Positions 1 through 11,600 are shown, counted from the first letter of the stretch. The stretch is 64,000 bases of DNA from Eutreptiella sp. 'Long Island Sound 2002' (GCA_964036045.1 OZ038384.1:31787771-31851770), one strand, 5' to 3'. Notes: generated by a model not told the origin, from the letters alone. A program made the numbers and translations.

Positions 1-975
1 ACGAAGCTGCGGAAACGCGGATCCCAGCCAGGTTAATGTGTTGCTGGAGGTCCTGGCCAGAATTGAACAGGAACAAGCTCAGTACAAGGGGGCCACCACC
101 AACACACAGCGACGTCATGAAGAAGTCCACAGAGAAACTCAAGACCAGGTTGTCCAACTGGGAATGAAGATCCTGAAAACTGAAGAACACTCTGGAGGAC
201 TGAACACTGGAGACCAGGTTGGCCAGGTAGAAGTGCGGGTACAAGCGTTGGAGGGCCTGGCGCAGAACATTGCAGGCCCGAAGACATCCCCAGCCCCAGG
301 GCTGCCCGAAGGCTTTGACTCAAACGCCGTAGCTCATCTGGCATGGCAGCTAGGTCAGGTCAAGTCGTATTTCGAGGGGCGATTAAGGACATCGGGGCAA
401 AATATGAACGCCCTGATGGCCCAACTGCAGGAGGAAGACCTCAGGCCCAGGGGGGTTAACCCCATGGACCGAGGTTATTACCCTGACAGAGGGGAATGGG
501 CCCCACGAGGACCGTTTGGGGGATATTTCTTCAAACCCTTACAGGTGTCTGATGCAGCGCCAAGCAATCCCTTCATACCTCCACAGCGGAACCGGCCTGA
601 TGGTTTCCATCATGAGACGCATCGATCCGATGGAGTCTCAGACCATCGGGTATCAACCCATGATGGCATGCCACCGACCAGAAACCGAGACCCCAATGCC
701 GATTTCAGGCATTGTCGGGGAATTGGTCTCAGGATTTTTTATGACAAGGGTAAGTTTAAATCTGGAGCAATTGAAGATTTCCCCAAGGGCGAACAACTGC
801 CCAAGGTTAAACCTACTATGGGTCCTTTGCCTGGTTTTGCATTGTCAGAGGCGCCTACGCCCCAATGCCATCACTAAACCCCACTCCCGTGGATGTATAT
901 TCCGGTGTGGGGTGGAATCCCATGGTATGACCCGGGGGTGTATAACACCATGGCCAAGCCCCTCCTGGACCCCCG
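1..975 (+). pseudogene. gag: gag, N-terminal part (LTR-1)
   Basis: An open frame from about 38 to 877 encodes a Gln/Glu-rich, probably helical, N-terminal region (about residues 1-130) followed by a Pro/Arg-rich segment. After about 840 the sensible reading moves into other frames, so there are small indels here. Near 976 the frame reads RALK and then stops at the LINE-A insertion point. The same RALK codons reappear at 23457 and run on into the C-terminal gag half, so this is the left part of a gene split by the insertion. The start lies at or before the window edge. I assign gag from position and continuity with the zinc-knuckle region downstream; there is no recognisable capsid signature in this half alone. 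Confidence 0.6.
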
Positions 976-987
976 TGCCCTGAAGTA
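975..987. repeat. Target-site duplication of LINE-A, left copy (13 bp)
   Basis: The 13 bases CCGTGCCCTGAAG recur exactly at 23455-23467. The two copies bound the 22.5-kb minus-strand LINE-A and restore the gag codons when joined. Confidence 0.85.
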
Positions 988-1003
988 AGTAAGTAAGTAA
1001 GGG
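988..1003. repeat. (TAAG)4 microsatellite, 3' tail of LINE-A
   Basis: Four exact TAAG units abut the left 13-bp target duplication. On the minus strand this is a (CTTA)4 tail directly after the LINE-A body, the expected place for a LINE 3' microsatellite tail. Confidence 0.8.
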
Positions 1004-4000
1004 CGGCCGCGTCCGCAGCCTCATCTGACTCCTCCTTGTTTGTTTTACATGGTGGCCGCCGCTGGCGGGAAGGAGTGCTCTCCAACTTCAGTTCCCCTGG
1101 CGACCCCTGTCTCACCTCACGGCCGAGAACTTCAACCAGGTTCCCTTGGGGCAGGACCGGTGGTAGGCTCCTTTCAGTCGCTGCCCTCACGGTCTCAGCT
1201 CCTTCCGGTCACCCTTTGAAGGATCCCCCGGCCTTCCCCCCCTAGCACAGCCTATTGGGCGCCTGCAGGCGGGTTTCCTGTGGATAGCCCTCGCCGACAG
1301 CGGAGCATTTCTCTCTGTCAACCACATTGCACCTCTCCCCATCCCTCACGGACTGGAGTACCCACTGGGCTCCCGGATGCACTTGGTTGTCGTCCATCCT
1401 CGGCTGGAGGCCAGGGGGCGACCCTTTCGACGTTCTCCCTGGTCCCGCTCACGCGTGAACCTACGTGTACTCAGGCCATTGACCCGGGGATCTCAAGGTC
1501 AACCCTCACCCCTGCGGACACCTCACGGCCGTCCCGGAGTTCAGGGCATTTTACCGACTCCCCCTGGCCAGGTTCCCCATGGTTGGCCCATGGTTCACCA
1601 CTCCATGGTGACTGGTTTCCCGATCCCACGGGGCTGTTGCTTGGCGCTTTCGGCCTCCCTGCCCTTCCCATGTCCCATTCCCCTTTGCCTCATCCCGGCA
1701 CCGGCCCGTTCCCAGCGTCCCATGGACTCCCTACCCCTTCGGGCCGTTGTGCGGCCCTAGCAACACGCCCTTCCCCGCCCCGTCCCTTTGTCCCTGCATC
1801 CCGTGTTTATAGCCCACTGGGTCGCCTGCTACCCTGTGGCGTTGGCCCACCGGGGCCTCTTCCATCCCGGGACCGTTTCGTGCGCCTAGCACGGGTCGCT
1901 CCCTTCCCGCCCATGTCCCTTTCCCCTGTGCCGCGGCCCTGGTCTAAGCCCCTGGGCTGTCTTGCGGCCCCATCCCATCCCTCATCCCGTGTTTATACCC
2001 CGCCGGGCCGCCAGCAACCCCGTGGCGCGGGCCCACTGGATCCTCATCCATCCGGGGACCGTTTCGTGCGCCTAGCACGGGTTGCTCCCTTCCTGCCCCC
2101 TTCCCCCGTGCCGCGGCCCCGGCCTATTCCCCTGGGTTGTCGTGCGGCCCCATCCCATCCCTCTTCCCGTGTTTATACCCCACCGGGCCGCCAGCAACCC
2201 TGTGGCGCGGGCCCACTGGATCCTCATCCATCTGGGGACCGTTTTGTGCGCCTAGCACGGGTCGCTCCCCTCCCGCCCCCGCCCCTCTCTCCCGTGCCGT
2301 CTCCCTAGCTGTCCTTGTCACCTGGGGCCGTCGCGTGGCCCTAGCCACTCATCCTTTTCCGTCCCGCCTCCTTGTGGTGCTGCGGGGTGTTGTCCGCGTT
2401 TTTTTCTTTTTTTTTGTGCTTTTTTCCGCTCGGTTCCCTCCTCCCTGCATGCACGCACAACAACACTGCATCGCCATCTGTCTCGGTTCTGTTCGGTGCT
2501 CACGTCCAGTCTCTCCGCCATCCTGTGGCGTTGCCCTTGGCGGTCCCCGGCCATGCCTGGCGACCCAGCCATTTAGCTCGCGTTGCTGTACATGTATCTG
2601 CTCTCTCTCCTCTCTACCCCCCCCTCCCCTCTGTCTCCTGCCCGCCCTCTTAGTGTTGTTCTCCTGCTCCGTGTGCTCGCCGCTGGTCGTCTCCGCGCCA
2701 TGGTTGTATCTCGCGCGCCCTCACGCGCCTCAGGGCCTCCGCCCTGTCTTCCGACCTGTAGGCCGACCTGGGCGGCCTCCCCAGACACCCCTTCGGGGGG
2801 ACTCCCCCGTCGTCTCCTCCCGCCGGCCGCCCCTCCATCAGTTCCCTGATGGTCGGGCGGGGCGGCCGGTACGGCTCTATGCGGGTCTTCCTGTGTTCCT
2901 TTACGCCCTCGTTGGCCCCCTGTTCCCCCCACCTCCCGCGCCCTGCCTCCTCTTTGTGCCCTTCCTGTGTGTCCGCCTGTCCTGCTGTTGTTTTTTTTTT
3001 TTTTTGGTTTTGTGCTCGCGCTCCTTGCTGCTCCCGCGCGCCCTGCGTGTGTCCTCTGCTCTTCTTTGTGCTACCCTGATCTCGCTGCCCTGCGCCCCCT
3101 CTCTCGCCTGTCTCCCCTCCCATTCTCCTTCTCGCAGTCGCCCCTGCCTGCACGCGCGCTCTCCTTGTGCATGCAGCGCTGTCACTCGTGTGTGCCACTC
3201 CCGTGCTCTACCCCTGCCCCTCCCCCTCGCCCCTACCCCTTCCCCTGGGTACTCCCTCGGTCCCCGCCTCTCACCCCTTCCTGGCTGCCTGGCGCCCTGT
3301 GTGGGGGGGGGGGGGTGGGTGTATCTGTGGTCTGGACTGTGGCCCTGTACCCCCCATGCGCCGGAGACGCTTGTCGAATTCCCGCCGCTGCATCTGCATT
3401 GTGGAGCCCGGCCACCAAGGCCTGGCGTGGTCAACCCCTCTGAGCATGGCGCACGTAAGCTCAATGTTTTCAATGCAGCACCTTCCTGCCATGCAGAGTG
3501 CTTTGCCGCCATGTACCAAGTCAGCGGATAGCCCGCACACCCCGGCTGCCAGCCCACTGGGGCGCCACCGTGACGTGGCTCCACTGCACGGGATTCGAGT
3601 ACACCTGCACTGCCATCTGCCCATCCCAGCGATCCCTCCGATTACACCATTAGCCAAGACCCTGGCATATTGGATGTGTCTGCCCGTTCGCCTCTCCTGC
3701 AAGTCAGAGCCCTGGCGCCGTGCTGCACCCCAAGGGCACAGCGCTGCTCCACGCCTTTGCCGGCCGTTCTCGCCAGTCACGACCTCGCGCTCTGCTCCAT
3801 CACTGTACCACATTCCGATACGGCTTCCCGTCTGCTGCCCGTTCTGCCCCACACTGCTCGCCGTACCCACGATACGTCTTGCGTCCCACTGCCCCGTTGC
3901 TTCCTCCGCACTCGCCTGCGCCCCCGTACTCCGCCGCCCCATCTCCCCTCTCCCGTGCCGCTGGTCCTGAGCTCTCCGATTGGGGTTCTCGTCCGCGTCC

Positions 4001-4227
4001 TCCATCACCACATCCCCCTCCACTTTCAGCCGTGTCTCTGTCCTCCTCTGCGCACCTGCACCTCTCTGCTCCCGTCCTCCTCTCCTTGTGTCCGCCACAT
4101 CCCCTCCTCACCCTCCTCCACCTCCGCCGACCCCCCGCGTCCGCCTCCCCGCATCCTGTCTGCCCGTCCCTCCGCACGCCCCTGGCCCCCTGCCCCTAGC
4201 GCTCCCCGTTCCTGCTCCTGCCCTGCC
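1004..4227 (-). other. LINE-A 3' untranslated region, GC-rich and C-rich on plus
   Basis: This 3.2-kb stretch lies between the last LINE-A codon (4228) and the tail. It is strongly C-rich on the plus strand and holds a 180-186-bp tandem repeat (1742-2345), several T runs on plus (about 2398-2425 and 2988-3006; A runs in LINE-A sense) and a G run at 3302-3314. Long open frames on both strands here are low-complexity by-products of composition. I see no conserved domain. Confidence 0.55.
1742..2345. repeat. 180-186-bp tandem repeat, about 3 copies
   Basis: The phrase GTGCGCCTAGCACGGG recurs near 1880, 2065 and 2245, and CGTGTTTATA starts at 1802, 1988 and 2168, so steps are 186 and 180 bp. A partial, more diverged copy precedes and follows. 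It lies in the 3' region of LINE-A. Confidence 0.85.
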
Positions 4228-5694
4228 CTACGCGTCGCCACCGTACCGCCCCTCCCGCTGCAACAGCTCTCGCAGCACCTGAACCCTGGGCTTCTTCCCC
4301 CTCTCCTGGGGACAGTCCAGGCGCACCCCCGGGAGCGCCGCCCCCAGCATCCTCCTCCACCGCCACTCTTCCATCTCCGGCCCCCTTTCCCTGGGCCTCC
4401 CCGCCCTGCCGACCAGGTCACTGAAGGGGCGGGGCCCCCTCTTCTCCCGCCTTCCCCTCGTCTTCCCCGCCCTCTTCACGTAGCGGGCCAGCTCCGCCAC
4501 TTCCCCCTCCGTCCACCCCGCGACCGTCCCGGGTCTCCTCCGCACCGGCGGCGGCGCATACTGCCGCGGCGGCGGGGACTCCGAGTCCCAGTCCGTCGGC
4601 GTCTGCTCCGGACTGGGGCTGGCCGGCCGTGGTGCCCCCTCCGCCTCCCCTGCCCCTCGCTCCTCCCTCCTGCGCCGCTTCCCCTTTTCCTGTTCTGCCT
4701 CCTCGTCCTCCTCCCTGGCCCTTTTCCCTGACGGCGACCGCCCCTCCACATCCGTGGAGGGGGTGTCCACTTCCGGATCCGGGAGGACCCAGTGGGCCCC
4801 CCGGACCACCACCTCCTCCTCCTCCCGCACCCTGCGCTCCCGCGCCGCCACCTCCCTACCCCTGTCCCACACCCTCGCCGCCTCCCCCCTGATCTGTCTC
4901 CATGCCCTCTCCTGCATCTCTCCCTCTTGCTCCGGTGGGATAGCCGGCCGTCGGAACGGCACCAGCGGGGTATCCTCCCGCCCCCTACCCTCCTCTTGTC
5001 GTCCTCCCTCCCGTCCCGCCCTCTCAACCCCCTCCTGCCTCCTCCGAAGGTCCGCCCACGCCCCCTGCAGCTCCTCCACTGCCTGCGCTTCCCCTCCCTG
5101 AGGCCTGTCGGTCCCCTCCGTCCTCCTCTCCTCCGTTCCGCCCACCTCACCCTTGACTCTGGCCTCCCTCTCCCGCAGGCTCCTTCCTGCCTCCCCGACC
5201 CTCTCACACGCCCTCCTGTGCTCCTCTCCCTTCCCTTCCTGCGCTCCCCACGCTGTCCCACCGGCCTGCTGGTGCTGCTGCATGTGCGCCTGTGGCTGCA
5301 TGCCCGGGTACGCCGACAGGGGCGGGTACATCATCCCCATCGCCAGGTATGGCGGCGCGGGAATGGTGGGACGATTGGTGGGACGGCTGGCGGGACTACA
5401 CCTCCCAACCATCCCAACCCCGTCCCTGCGAACACCGGCGAGCCCATGTACCCAAGGCCACCCCCCTTCCCCTGCCCCTTGCCTTGTCGCCCCATTGCCC
5501 CGCGTCCCTTGCCGCCTACTCCGTGGAGTCCCACCCTCCCCTGTCCCTTCCCCTGTAGCCCTTGTTGCCCCGCCCCTTTCTCCTGCTTGCCCCTGCCGGC
5601 CTCTACCTGTTCCGCACCACTGCCCTGCACCGCTGCGCTGCTCTGCTCCGCCTGCCCCCCCCATCATCCCCGTCCTCCCTGGCTCCATCTCCAA
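4228..5694 (-). pseudogene. Last ORF of LINE-A, C-terminal part
   Basis: The minus-strand frame from about 5718 down to 4228 (about 490 codons) encodes a low-complexity Gly/Arg-rich head, a Met/Pro/Gln-rich stretch, a long charged segment likely to form coiled coil, an acidic Lys/Arg-rich NLS-like block, and a compact C-terminal domain of about 95 residues. That domain starts with W-T, has an E-L nine residues in, then W..ML..AL and P.V.VLRELLQ. It is homologous to the C-terminus encoded on the opposite strand by LINE-B (7690-7970). The upstream part of this ORF lies at 10306-11238 beyond the LINE-B insertion. The spacing of conserved Trp residues recalls Myb/SANT folds, but I could not confirm that; function unknown. 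Confidence 0.55.
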
Positions 5695-5718
5695 CTGGTA
5701 GATGTTGTCCGGCCCTTG
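5695..5718. repeat. Target-site duplication of LINE-B, left copy (24 bp)
   Basis: These 24 bases match 10282-10305 with one mismatch (T/G at the eleventh base). On the minus strand both copies encode GPD(N/T)IYQ in the same LINE-A frame, so joining them across LINE-B restores the LINE-A ORF. Confidence 0.75.
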
Positions 5719-8141
5719 TCCCACCCTGGTCCAGGCGGCCACCCTGGGGGAAGGCGTCAGAGACTTCCTCTTCGACGCCTTCCTCCACGTCGCCCGACAC
5801 GAGCGCCCCCCACGCGCCACCCCAGACGGCGATAGCCCGCCCCCCACGGGGAGCCGGATCTGGGTGCCCCCCATCGACTGGGGGCGACACCTGGTCGGAC
5901 ACCCCGTGCCACAGCGGGACAGCACCCAGGGCCGCACCCGCTACCGCGAGCCCAACATGGCCCACCCCCCACCCGACGCCACCCCCGACAGCACCAAAGA
6001 GTGGGAGTGGGAAACATGGGTAGCCCGGATGGCCTCCCTGAGCAACTTCCGGCACCACTCCCGGGGGACATCCCCACCCCAGACGAGCAGCAGCCAGCCC
6101 CCTCCACGTACATGACCCTCATGTACAATCTGCACTACACCCTCTCCACAACCACCTACGACGCACCCACAGACCACTGGGTGGTACACGGCACCGACTC
6201 CCTCCTCCCCGCCGACTACACCCCCCCCCCACACAACCCAGGCCCCGACACGTACGCCAGGGGGGACGACCCGGACGACCCCCACATCTGGGGCACATGG
6301 GAACCCGAATCCCTGGACACGCTGCTCTCCATCCGCAGCGGCTACCAGGGCCTTGGTAGGGCGATGTATTGCCTCGCCAAGTGGACCCAACGGACCTGGG
6401 GGATCCCCACGGACCGATGGGTGTGGGTGGTCACGCTGCGCCCCCAGCAGAGGGAAGCCCCCCCAAACCGCAGGGGACTCACCCCCCCACGCCCCACCAC
6501 CCTACAACTATGCCCGTACATGGTGGCAGCCCGCCTCATGACGCTGCTATGGACGGGCCCCGGTGCCCCACCCAAAACTACCCCCACCTCACAGATGAGG
6601 ACATGCCCGGCATCCAGCGATGCTTCTTCCAGACCCTCCACTACCTCCAGCAAACACACCCGCACGTCCTGGAGCAGATATGGCCACCCCCCGGGTAACC
6701 CACGTGCCCGCGCAGCCGAGACAACGCCGCCACGCCAGCACCAGCACGCACGGATCACCAGGGAAAACGCGCGCACACGCCCGGTGCCCGAACCTGCACC
6801 CTCGTTCTCGCTACTTACAGGACCCAGCATCATACGCCCGCCCCCGAGGCCCAGGACCCTCCGCCGTCTCCCACAGCCCTCTCCTCCGCCTCCGACTCCA
6901 CAACCTCCACCACCACGACCACCTCATCCATCACCACCACCACGTCCTCATCCAGCACCCCACCCCCCAGGCCGCGGGGGACACCTCCCAAACGGGCCTC
7001 CAAACCCGCCCCCACCGCGAGCAGCCCCGCCGCCGCCAAGGCCCACGCCCCGACGAAGCCCACACCCACGACCCAGCCGACGCCCAAGACCGCCGCCAAA
7101 CGGCCACCCAAACCCAAGGGTCAACCCGCAGCCAAGCCCAAACCCAAGCCCAAACCCGGCGCCACGACGGCAGCGCGAGCCCGGCCCCCCGAGGACGTCC
7201 TCTACGACATCCGGCCCCAGCCGTCCCAGGACCGAAGGCAGCAGCGCCCAGCGCGGCGCCCCCCCACCGTCACCGACGCCACCGCCACCACCTTCATGGC
7301 GGAGCGCGCCGCGGCCGAAGCGCGACGCACCTCGTCCTGCCACCTCCCAAAGCCCGCACCCCAGGCCCACGGACCGCTCCCGACCAAGCAAGAACAACGC
7401 CAGGGTCCACCAGCAGCGTCCCCGCCCCCCTACCGGCCCTCCATGACAGCCCACATGCAACGCATGCCCCACTACCGCCGCCGCCGCGAATCCCCGCCCA
7501 ACCCCGAGGCAGAGACCGTACGCGCACACCCGCGGGTCCACATCCGCGTGCACCCCCACTCCCCACGCACCCCCACGGAACAGGACTACGAGGAATCCCC
7601 CAGGCCCGCCACCGCCGCCGGTCCCCACGACCACGTCACACTCACCCACGCCCACTCCTCCGCCCAAGACCGCAGGCCCGCCCAGGAACAGTGGTGGCAG
7701 CGCTGGACCCACACGCAGCTCTGGGAGCTGCGGAAGTGGGCCCGGGGAGAGCCCTCCCTCGAGGGCCTGGTCCATCGGCCCCGCAAGGGGTCGGTGGAGA
7801 ACTGCCGCCTCCGGCCGGCGGGGGGGTGGATGCCGCAGGCCGCATGGGAAGCCATGCTGGCCGATGCGCTCCACCCCCTGGGAGTCCACCCCCGCAACCT
7901 CCCCGCGCCCCGGGACCACCCGTATGTCCTCAGGCGCCTGCGGGAGACCCTCCAGGAAACGCAGCGAGACGGCATCCGCCTGAGTGACATCACCCAAAGC
8001 CCAGCCCCGCACGCACGCACCCCCTCACCACCTCACAAGCGTCGGCGCACCGACACCGGCAACACCCACAGCACCCCAGGAGTCCTGCGCGCCACACAAC
8101 ACGACGCGCCTGACCCCCCGGCCAGCGGCGCCGCCATCTAA
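5719..8141 (+). pseudogene. LINE-B ORF remnant with LINE-A-like C-terminal domain
   Basis: Coding sense runs on plus through three frames: to about 6055 (ending near WETWVARMASLSNF), then about 6060-6555 (Trp/Tyr-rich segment with TYMTLMYNLHYTL), then 6555-8141. The last frame carries one TAA at 6696 and otherwise stays open for about 480 codons. It encodes a Ser/Thr/Pro region, a histone-H1-like Lys/Ala/Pro linker (about 7050-7170) and a C-terminal domain at about 7690-7970 that starts W-T, with W..ML..AL and V.RRLRETLQ. That domain aligns with the LINE-A C-terminus. Frameshifts near 6060 and 6555 and the TAA make it non-functional. The 5' end is the insertion junction, so no start is expected. 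Confidence 0.6.
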
Positions 8142-9529
8142 CCCCGTTACCCAGCTAGCCACCACCACGGGGCGCCACGCCAGGCCCTGCCAAGAAGTCA
8201 CCAAACGAACCGGACGCCGAAGGAAGCCAACACACACGACAACGAGCACCACTACGCCCAAAGGCGCCGAACCCAGGCCCGCTACCGTGGGCTCCTCTCC
8301 ACCCTCAGCACGACACACACGTCGCTGGCGTCACTCCTCCGCCGTGCCACCTCCCACGCCACCGCCCCGCCCCCCCCCCCCCCCTCCCGCCGCACGTCCC
8401 CACGCCGCCCAGCACCCAGCCCCACACACTGCGCCACAGCATCGCCCTAGTCCGGCTCCTCCACCATCGCGCCACTTGGCACCTCACAGTAGACCGCCGT
8501 CCTGTGGTCCCGCTCCCCCCGGCACCGCTCCCGGGGCCGCACCCGGCCCACGTCGTGTTTGCCCCCACGTCGCGGGCCGCGGACATCCTCCCGCTCCTCG
8601 CCGCCACCCCTCCCGGGCATCGCATACTGCTTGCCGCCAACCCCTCGGTCCTCAGTCAGGGCCTCATCGGGCACGCCGACACCCTGCACGTGCGCCCCCT
8701 GCTGCCCAACCTGCACGCTGCGTACGCCCCCGGCACGCCCGTCGACCCCTCCGTGTGGGACTCCCAGTGAGGCCACCGGCCACCGGCCGGCCCGCACGCA
8801 CCACCCCGCACTCGCTTCGGGCGCACTACCCCGTGGACGCCGCTACCCACACGCCCGGCCCCGCGCAACCGCCTAACCGAGCCAGAACCCAAGCACAAAT
8901 CGAACCCGAGCCACGCCCCAAAACCGCTAACCCTTGACTCCTAACCAAGCCCGCCGAGGGAACACCGAAACCACAGCCCACACCCACAGCCCACACAGCC
9001 GCCTAACCAGCCAGCTCCAGAAGCAAAGAGACACCTCACCAAACCCACCCTGACCCAAGCCAAACCGAGCCGAAGCCCCAACACAAATCAAACCCGAGCC
9101 ACACCCCGAAACCGTCAACCCTTGACTCCTAACCAGGCCCGCTGAGGGAAATACGTAGACACAGCCCACAGCCACAGCCCACACAGCCGCCTAACCAGCC
9201 AGCACCAGAAGCAAAGAGACACCTAACCAAACCCACCCTGACCCATACCCGTGTACATCAGGACGCGCGAGCCGCACCCCTGGGGCGCGACCGCCGCCAC
9301 AGCACCGACGACACACGCCAGAGGACACAACGCTATTGCACCGCCGCACCAGCTGCCCGTGCCTGTGCCTGCAGTGTACGCGCGCCCCTGTTTTTCTCTT
9401 TTTTGTTTTTTCTTTTTTTTCCAAAAAAAAAAAAACAAGTAAAAAAAAAAAACTAAAAAAAAAAAAACGGAAATTAGGGGGGGAGGAAGAGGGACACAAC
9501 CACCAATGGCACACGCGCACCGCACACAC
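8142..9529 (+). other. LINE-B 3' untranslated region
   Basis: C-rich plus-strand sequence after the stop at 8141 with no further convincing coding. It includes a C run near 8373, the 188-bp duplication (8897-9240) and a block of T then A homopolymers (about 9390-9470) just before the minisatellite. Confidence 0.5.
8897..9240. repeat. 188-bp tandem duplication in LINE-B 3' region
   Basis: A copy from 8897 is repeated from 9085; both contain CCCTTGACTCCTAACCA and AGAAGCAAAGAGACACCT. The second copy is slightly shorter. Confidence 0.85.
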
Positions 9530-9715
9530 CACGCACACCGGTGAACAGGAGCCCAGTGGCCCAGGACACCGCACATGCAACACAACACACCGAGCGAGCA
9601 CAGCGGTGAACAGGAGCCGGCTGGCCCAGGACAGCGCAGACGCACCACAGCAGACCGCGCGGGCACACCGGTGAACAGGAGCCAAGCGGCCCAGGACACA
9701 GCACACACGTAGGGC
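9530..9715 (+). repeat. 65-bp minisatellite, about 3 units (LINE-B)
   Basis: Units contain GTGAACAGGAGCC followed by GGCCCAGGACA at about 9540, 9608 and 9672. This is the same unit as the arrays at 23085-23430, 44215-46505 and 61377-64000. Confidence 0.9.
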
Positions 9716-10267
9716 GGCCGAGGGACAGGAAAGAACCAATACCCCATGGGTCGGACGCACTGGGGCGACCCAGCCGATCCACCGAGCCAGTGGCAGGAGC
9801 GGTACTCCAAGGCCACTGGTCCGAGCCCGGCCAGGCTGCATCGGAGACCATGGCAAACGTCACCCGGAGCCATGGAAGCAACCGGTGACAGGCGAGCCGG
9901 TACACAGTCCAGGAGGGGGTCACCTGCCAAGCAGAGTGGCCCCGCAGCTCAAGCCACAAGGGTGAGGCGGTCGTACCGTAGACAAGCGGGAGCAATACCC
10001 CTTGTGGTGAGAGATACTCCACACGGCTGGGCAGCCCCCCAGAGCTGCCGCCCAAAGGAGGGGGCATGTGGCCCTACCCATGGACACATGTGGGGACACC
10101 CTCCCACCTGGGACACATGGACCGGGTGGCCGCGACAATGCCTTCCCAAGCACATGCGGGAGCGGCTCAAGAGGCACCTGACATAGGGCAGTGGGAGGGA
10201 CAGGACGTCCCCTTGGTAAGACCTTCTTCCTGCAAAGTCAAAGGAGGCATCCCGAGCTCCCGAAGAT
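9716..10267 (+). other. Conserved LINE-B 3' tail (0.55 kb)
   Basis: This block, from the GGGCGGCCGAGGG region to GGTAAGACCTTCTTCCTGC and the start of the microsatellite, is repeated with high identity at 46506-47051 (same strand) and at 60815-61376 (opposite strand). Each time it lies between the 65-bp array and an ACCT microsatellite, which marks it as the 3' end of one element family. Short open frames in it are not conserved as coding. Confidence 0.85.
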
Positions 10268-10283
10268 ACCTACCTACCTACCT
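10268..10283. repeat. (ACCT)4 terminal microsatellite of LINE-B
   Basis: Four ACCT units end LINE-B and merge with the right target duplication. Confidence 0.85.
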
Positions 10284-10305
10284 GGTAGATGGTGTCCGGC
10301 CCTTG
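10282..10305. repeat. Target-site duplication of LINE-B, right copy (24 bp)
   Basis: Matches 5695-5718 with one mismatch; see the left copy. Confidence 0.75.
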
Positions 10306-11238
10306 CTCTGGGGGCTGGCGGCGACAGCCTTGGAGCTCCACGTGCGCCAGCGCCTCGTACCGCGCCGCCTGCTGGCGGCGCGCCTCCCTCTTCTCCTCCG
10401 CACTTACCGCCGCACTGACCCCTGGGGGCGACCTCGGCGGCGGCTGCCTGAACGAGCGTTGGGGCTGCGGCCATTGTCGCCCCCGTCCACTCCCTTTTCC
10501 CCCCTTTCCTGCCAGGTGTCCCTTCGCGTGTACAGCCCCCAACGTCCCTGCCTGCCCTTTCCCTCCCTTGCCCGTCCGCCCTCTCCCTCCGGTGCTCACG
10601 CTGCTGTCTCCGCTCCCTGCCGCTCCCGCCTCCAGCTGCCCTCGTCCGCCCTTGCCTTCCTCCTGCCTCCGCACCTCCGGGAGGATGGACTTCATGGCAG
10701 CTGCCGGCACATTGGGCGCTGACGGCTGTCCTGTGCCTCCCTCCACCGCCATCCTCCCCGCCTCCTCCCCCTCATCCTCCGACACCTCGAGGATGTCAGT
10801 GATTACCTACTCCCTCCGACTCCTCCACTCCCTCCTCCTCACTTCCATGCCCGCCCTCACATCCACGACATTGAACGGGTCCGCCCCTGGCCCTTCCGCT
10901 GCCCTCTGCCCCTGCCCCACCCCTTGCCCTTCAGCATCTGCCGCCACCCCCTCTGCCCCGCCCTTCCCCGCCTCTGCCTGTCCTCCCTTTTCCCTCCCCT
11001 CTCCCTTCCGTACCACGGCTCCTTCCCCCCTCTGTCGCCCTGTAGCCCCCGGCCCTTCCTCCCTGACCGTCCCCGAGCTCTCCGGAGACGAGGGCGACGA
11101 CACGTCCGCAGACGTCGCCGAGGTCCCCGGCGAGGGGGGCCGCGGGGCTGCGCCGGCCTGCATGCGGGCGACTTCTGCCCGCACTGTCGGTGGCTGGCTG
11201 GGCTGTGGGTCAGGCATGTGTGAGATTGCGCTGCACAT
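10306..11238 (-). pseudogene. Last ORF of LINE-A, N-terminal part
   Basis: On minus, 11238-10807 encodes a Pro/Ser-rich then Gly/Glu-rich low-complexity protein, and 10785 to 10306 continues in the same sense with an acidic start (SEDEGEE), Gly/Lys-rich repeats and a charged Ala-rich segment ending GPDTIYQ at the LINE-B junction. The reading then resumes at 5694. No domain is recognised. Composition alone could keep the frame open, but continuity across the LINE-B insertion supports genuine coding. Confidence 0.5.
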
Positions 11239-11344
11239 GGGATCACACCTGAGCCCTGCGCCCTGTCGCCGTTTTCCCCCACCTCCCCCGCCCTTTACCC
11301 CCGCTGTTCGCGCGCCCTACGTGTGGGGTGCTCTGTCATATTCT

Positions 11345-11600
11345 CCCCGCTGCCTCGGACGCTCCAGTCCGTGGCACCGGGTTCACCCCCGGACGGTCCA
11401 GTCCTGGGGCTAGTGCCGTGCTTCTTTCCGCCCCGGATGCTCCAACTCGGGGCGCCTTTTTTTTTTCTTTTTTTTTCTTTTTTTTTTCGTATTCTGTCAG
11501 TTGCCTCGGACGCTCCAGTCCGTGGCACCGGGTTCACCCCCGGACGTTCCAGTCCGGGGGCTAGCGCCGTGCTTCACTCCTCCCCGGCTGCTCCGATCCA
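11345..11600. repeat. About 151-bp tandem duplication with a T-rich run
   Basis: The phrase TGCCTCGGACGCTCCAGTCC begins at 11351 and again at 11502, followed both times by a GGCACCGGGTTCACCCCCGG block. Between them is a T-rich run (about 11458-11488; A-rich in LINE-A sense). It lies between the RNase H and the last ORF of LINE-A. Confidence 0.8.

Larger units (their letters stand above)
5719..10281 (+). mobile_element. LINE-B: plus-strand non-LTR element inserted into LINE-A
   Basis: Between the two copies of a 24-bp duplication lie a plus-strand coding remnant (5719-8141), a 3' region with a 188-bp tandem duplication, A/T homopolymer runs, a short 65-bp minisatellite (9530-9715), a 0.55-kb tail and a terminal (ACCT)4. 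The tail is shared with the elements ending at 47064 and at 60803, which identifies the 3' end of a dispersed family. No RT domain is present, so this copy is probably 5'-truncated. Its C-terminal protein domain is homologous to that of LINE-A, so the two elements are related. Confidence 0.7.

Noticed and set aside
1280-3970. Long Pro/Ser/Arg-rich plus-strand frames
   Set aside because: C-rich 3' region of LINE-A; frames follow the 180-bp tandem repeat and composition rather than conserved coding.
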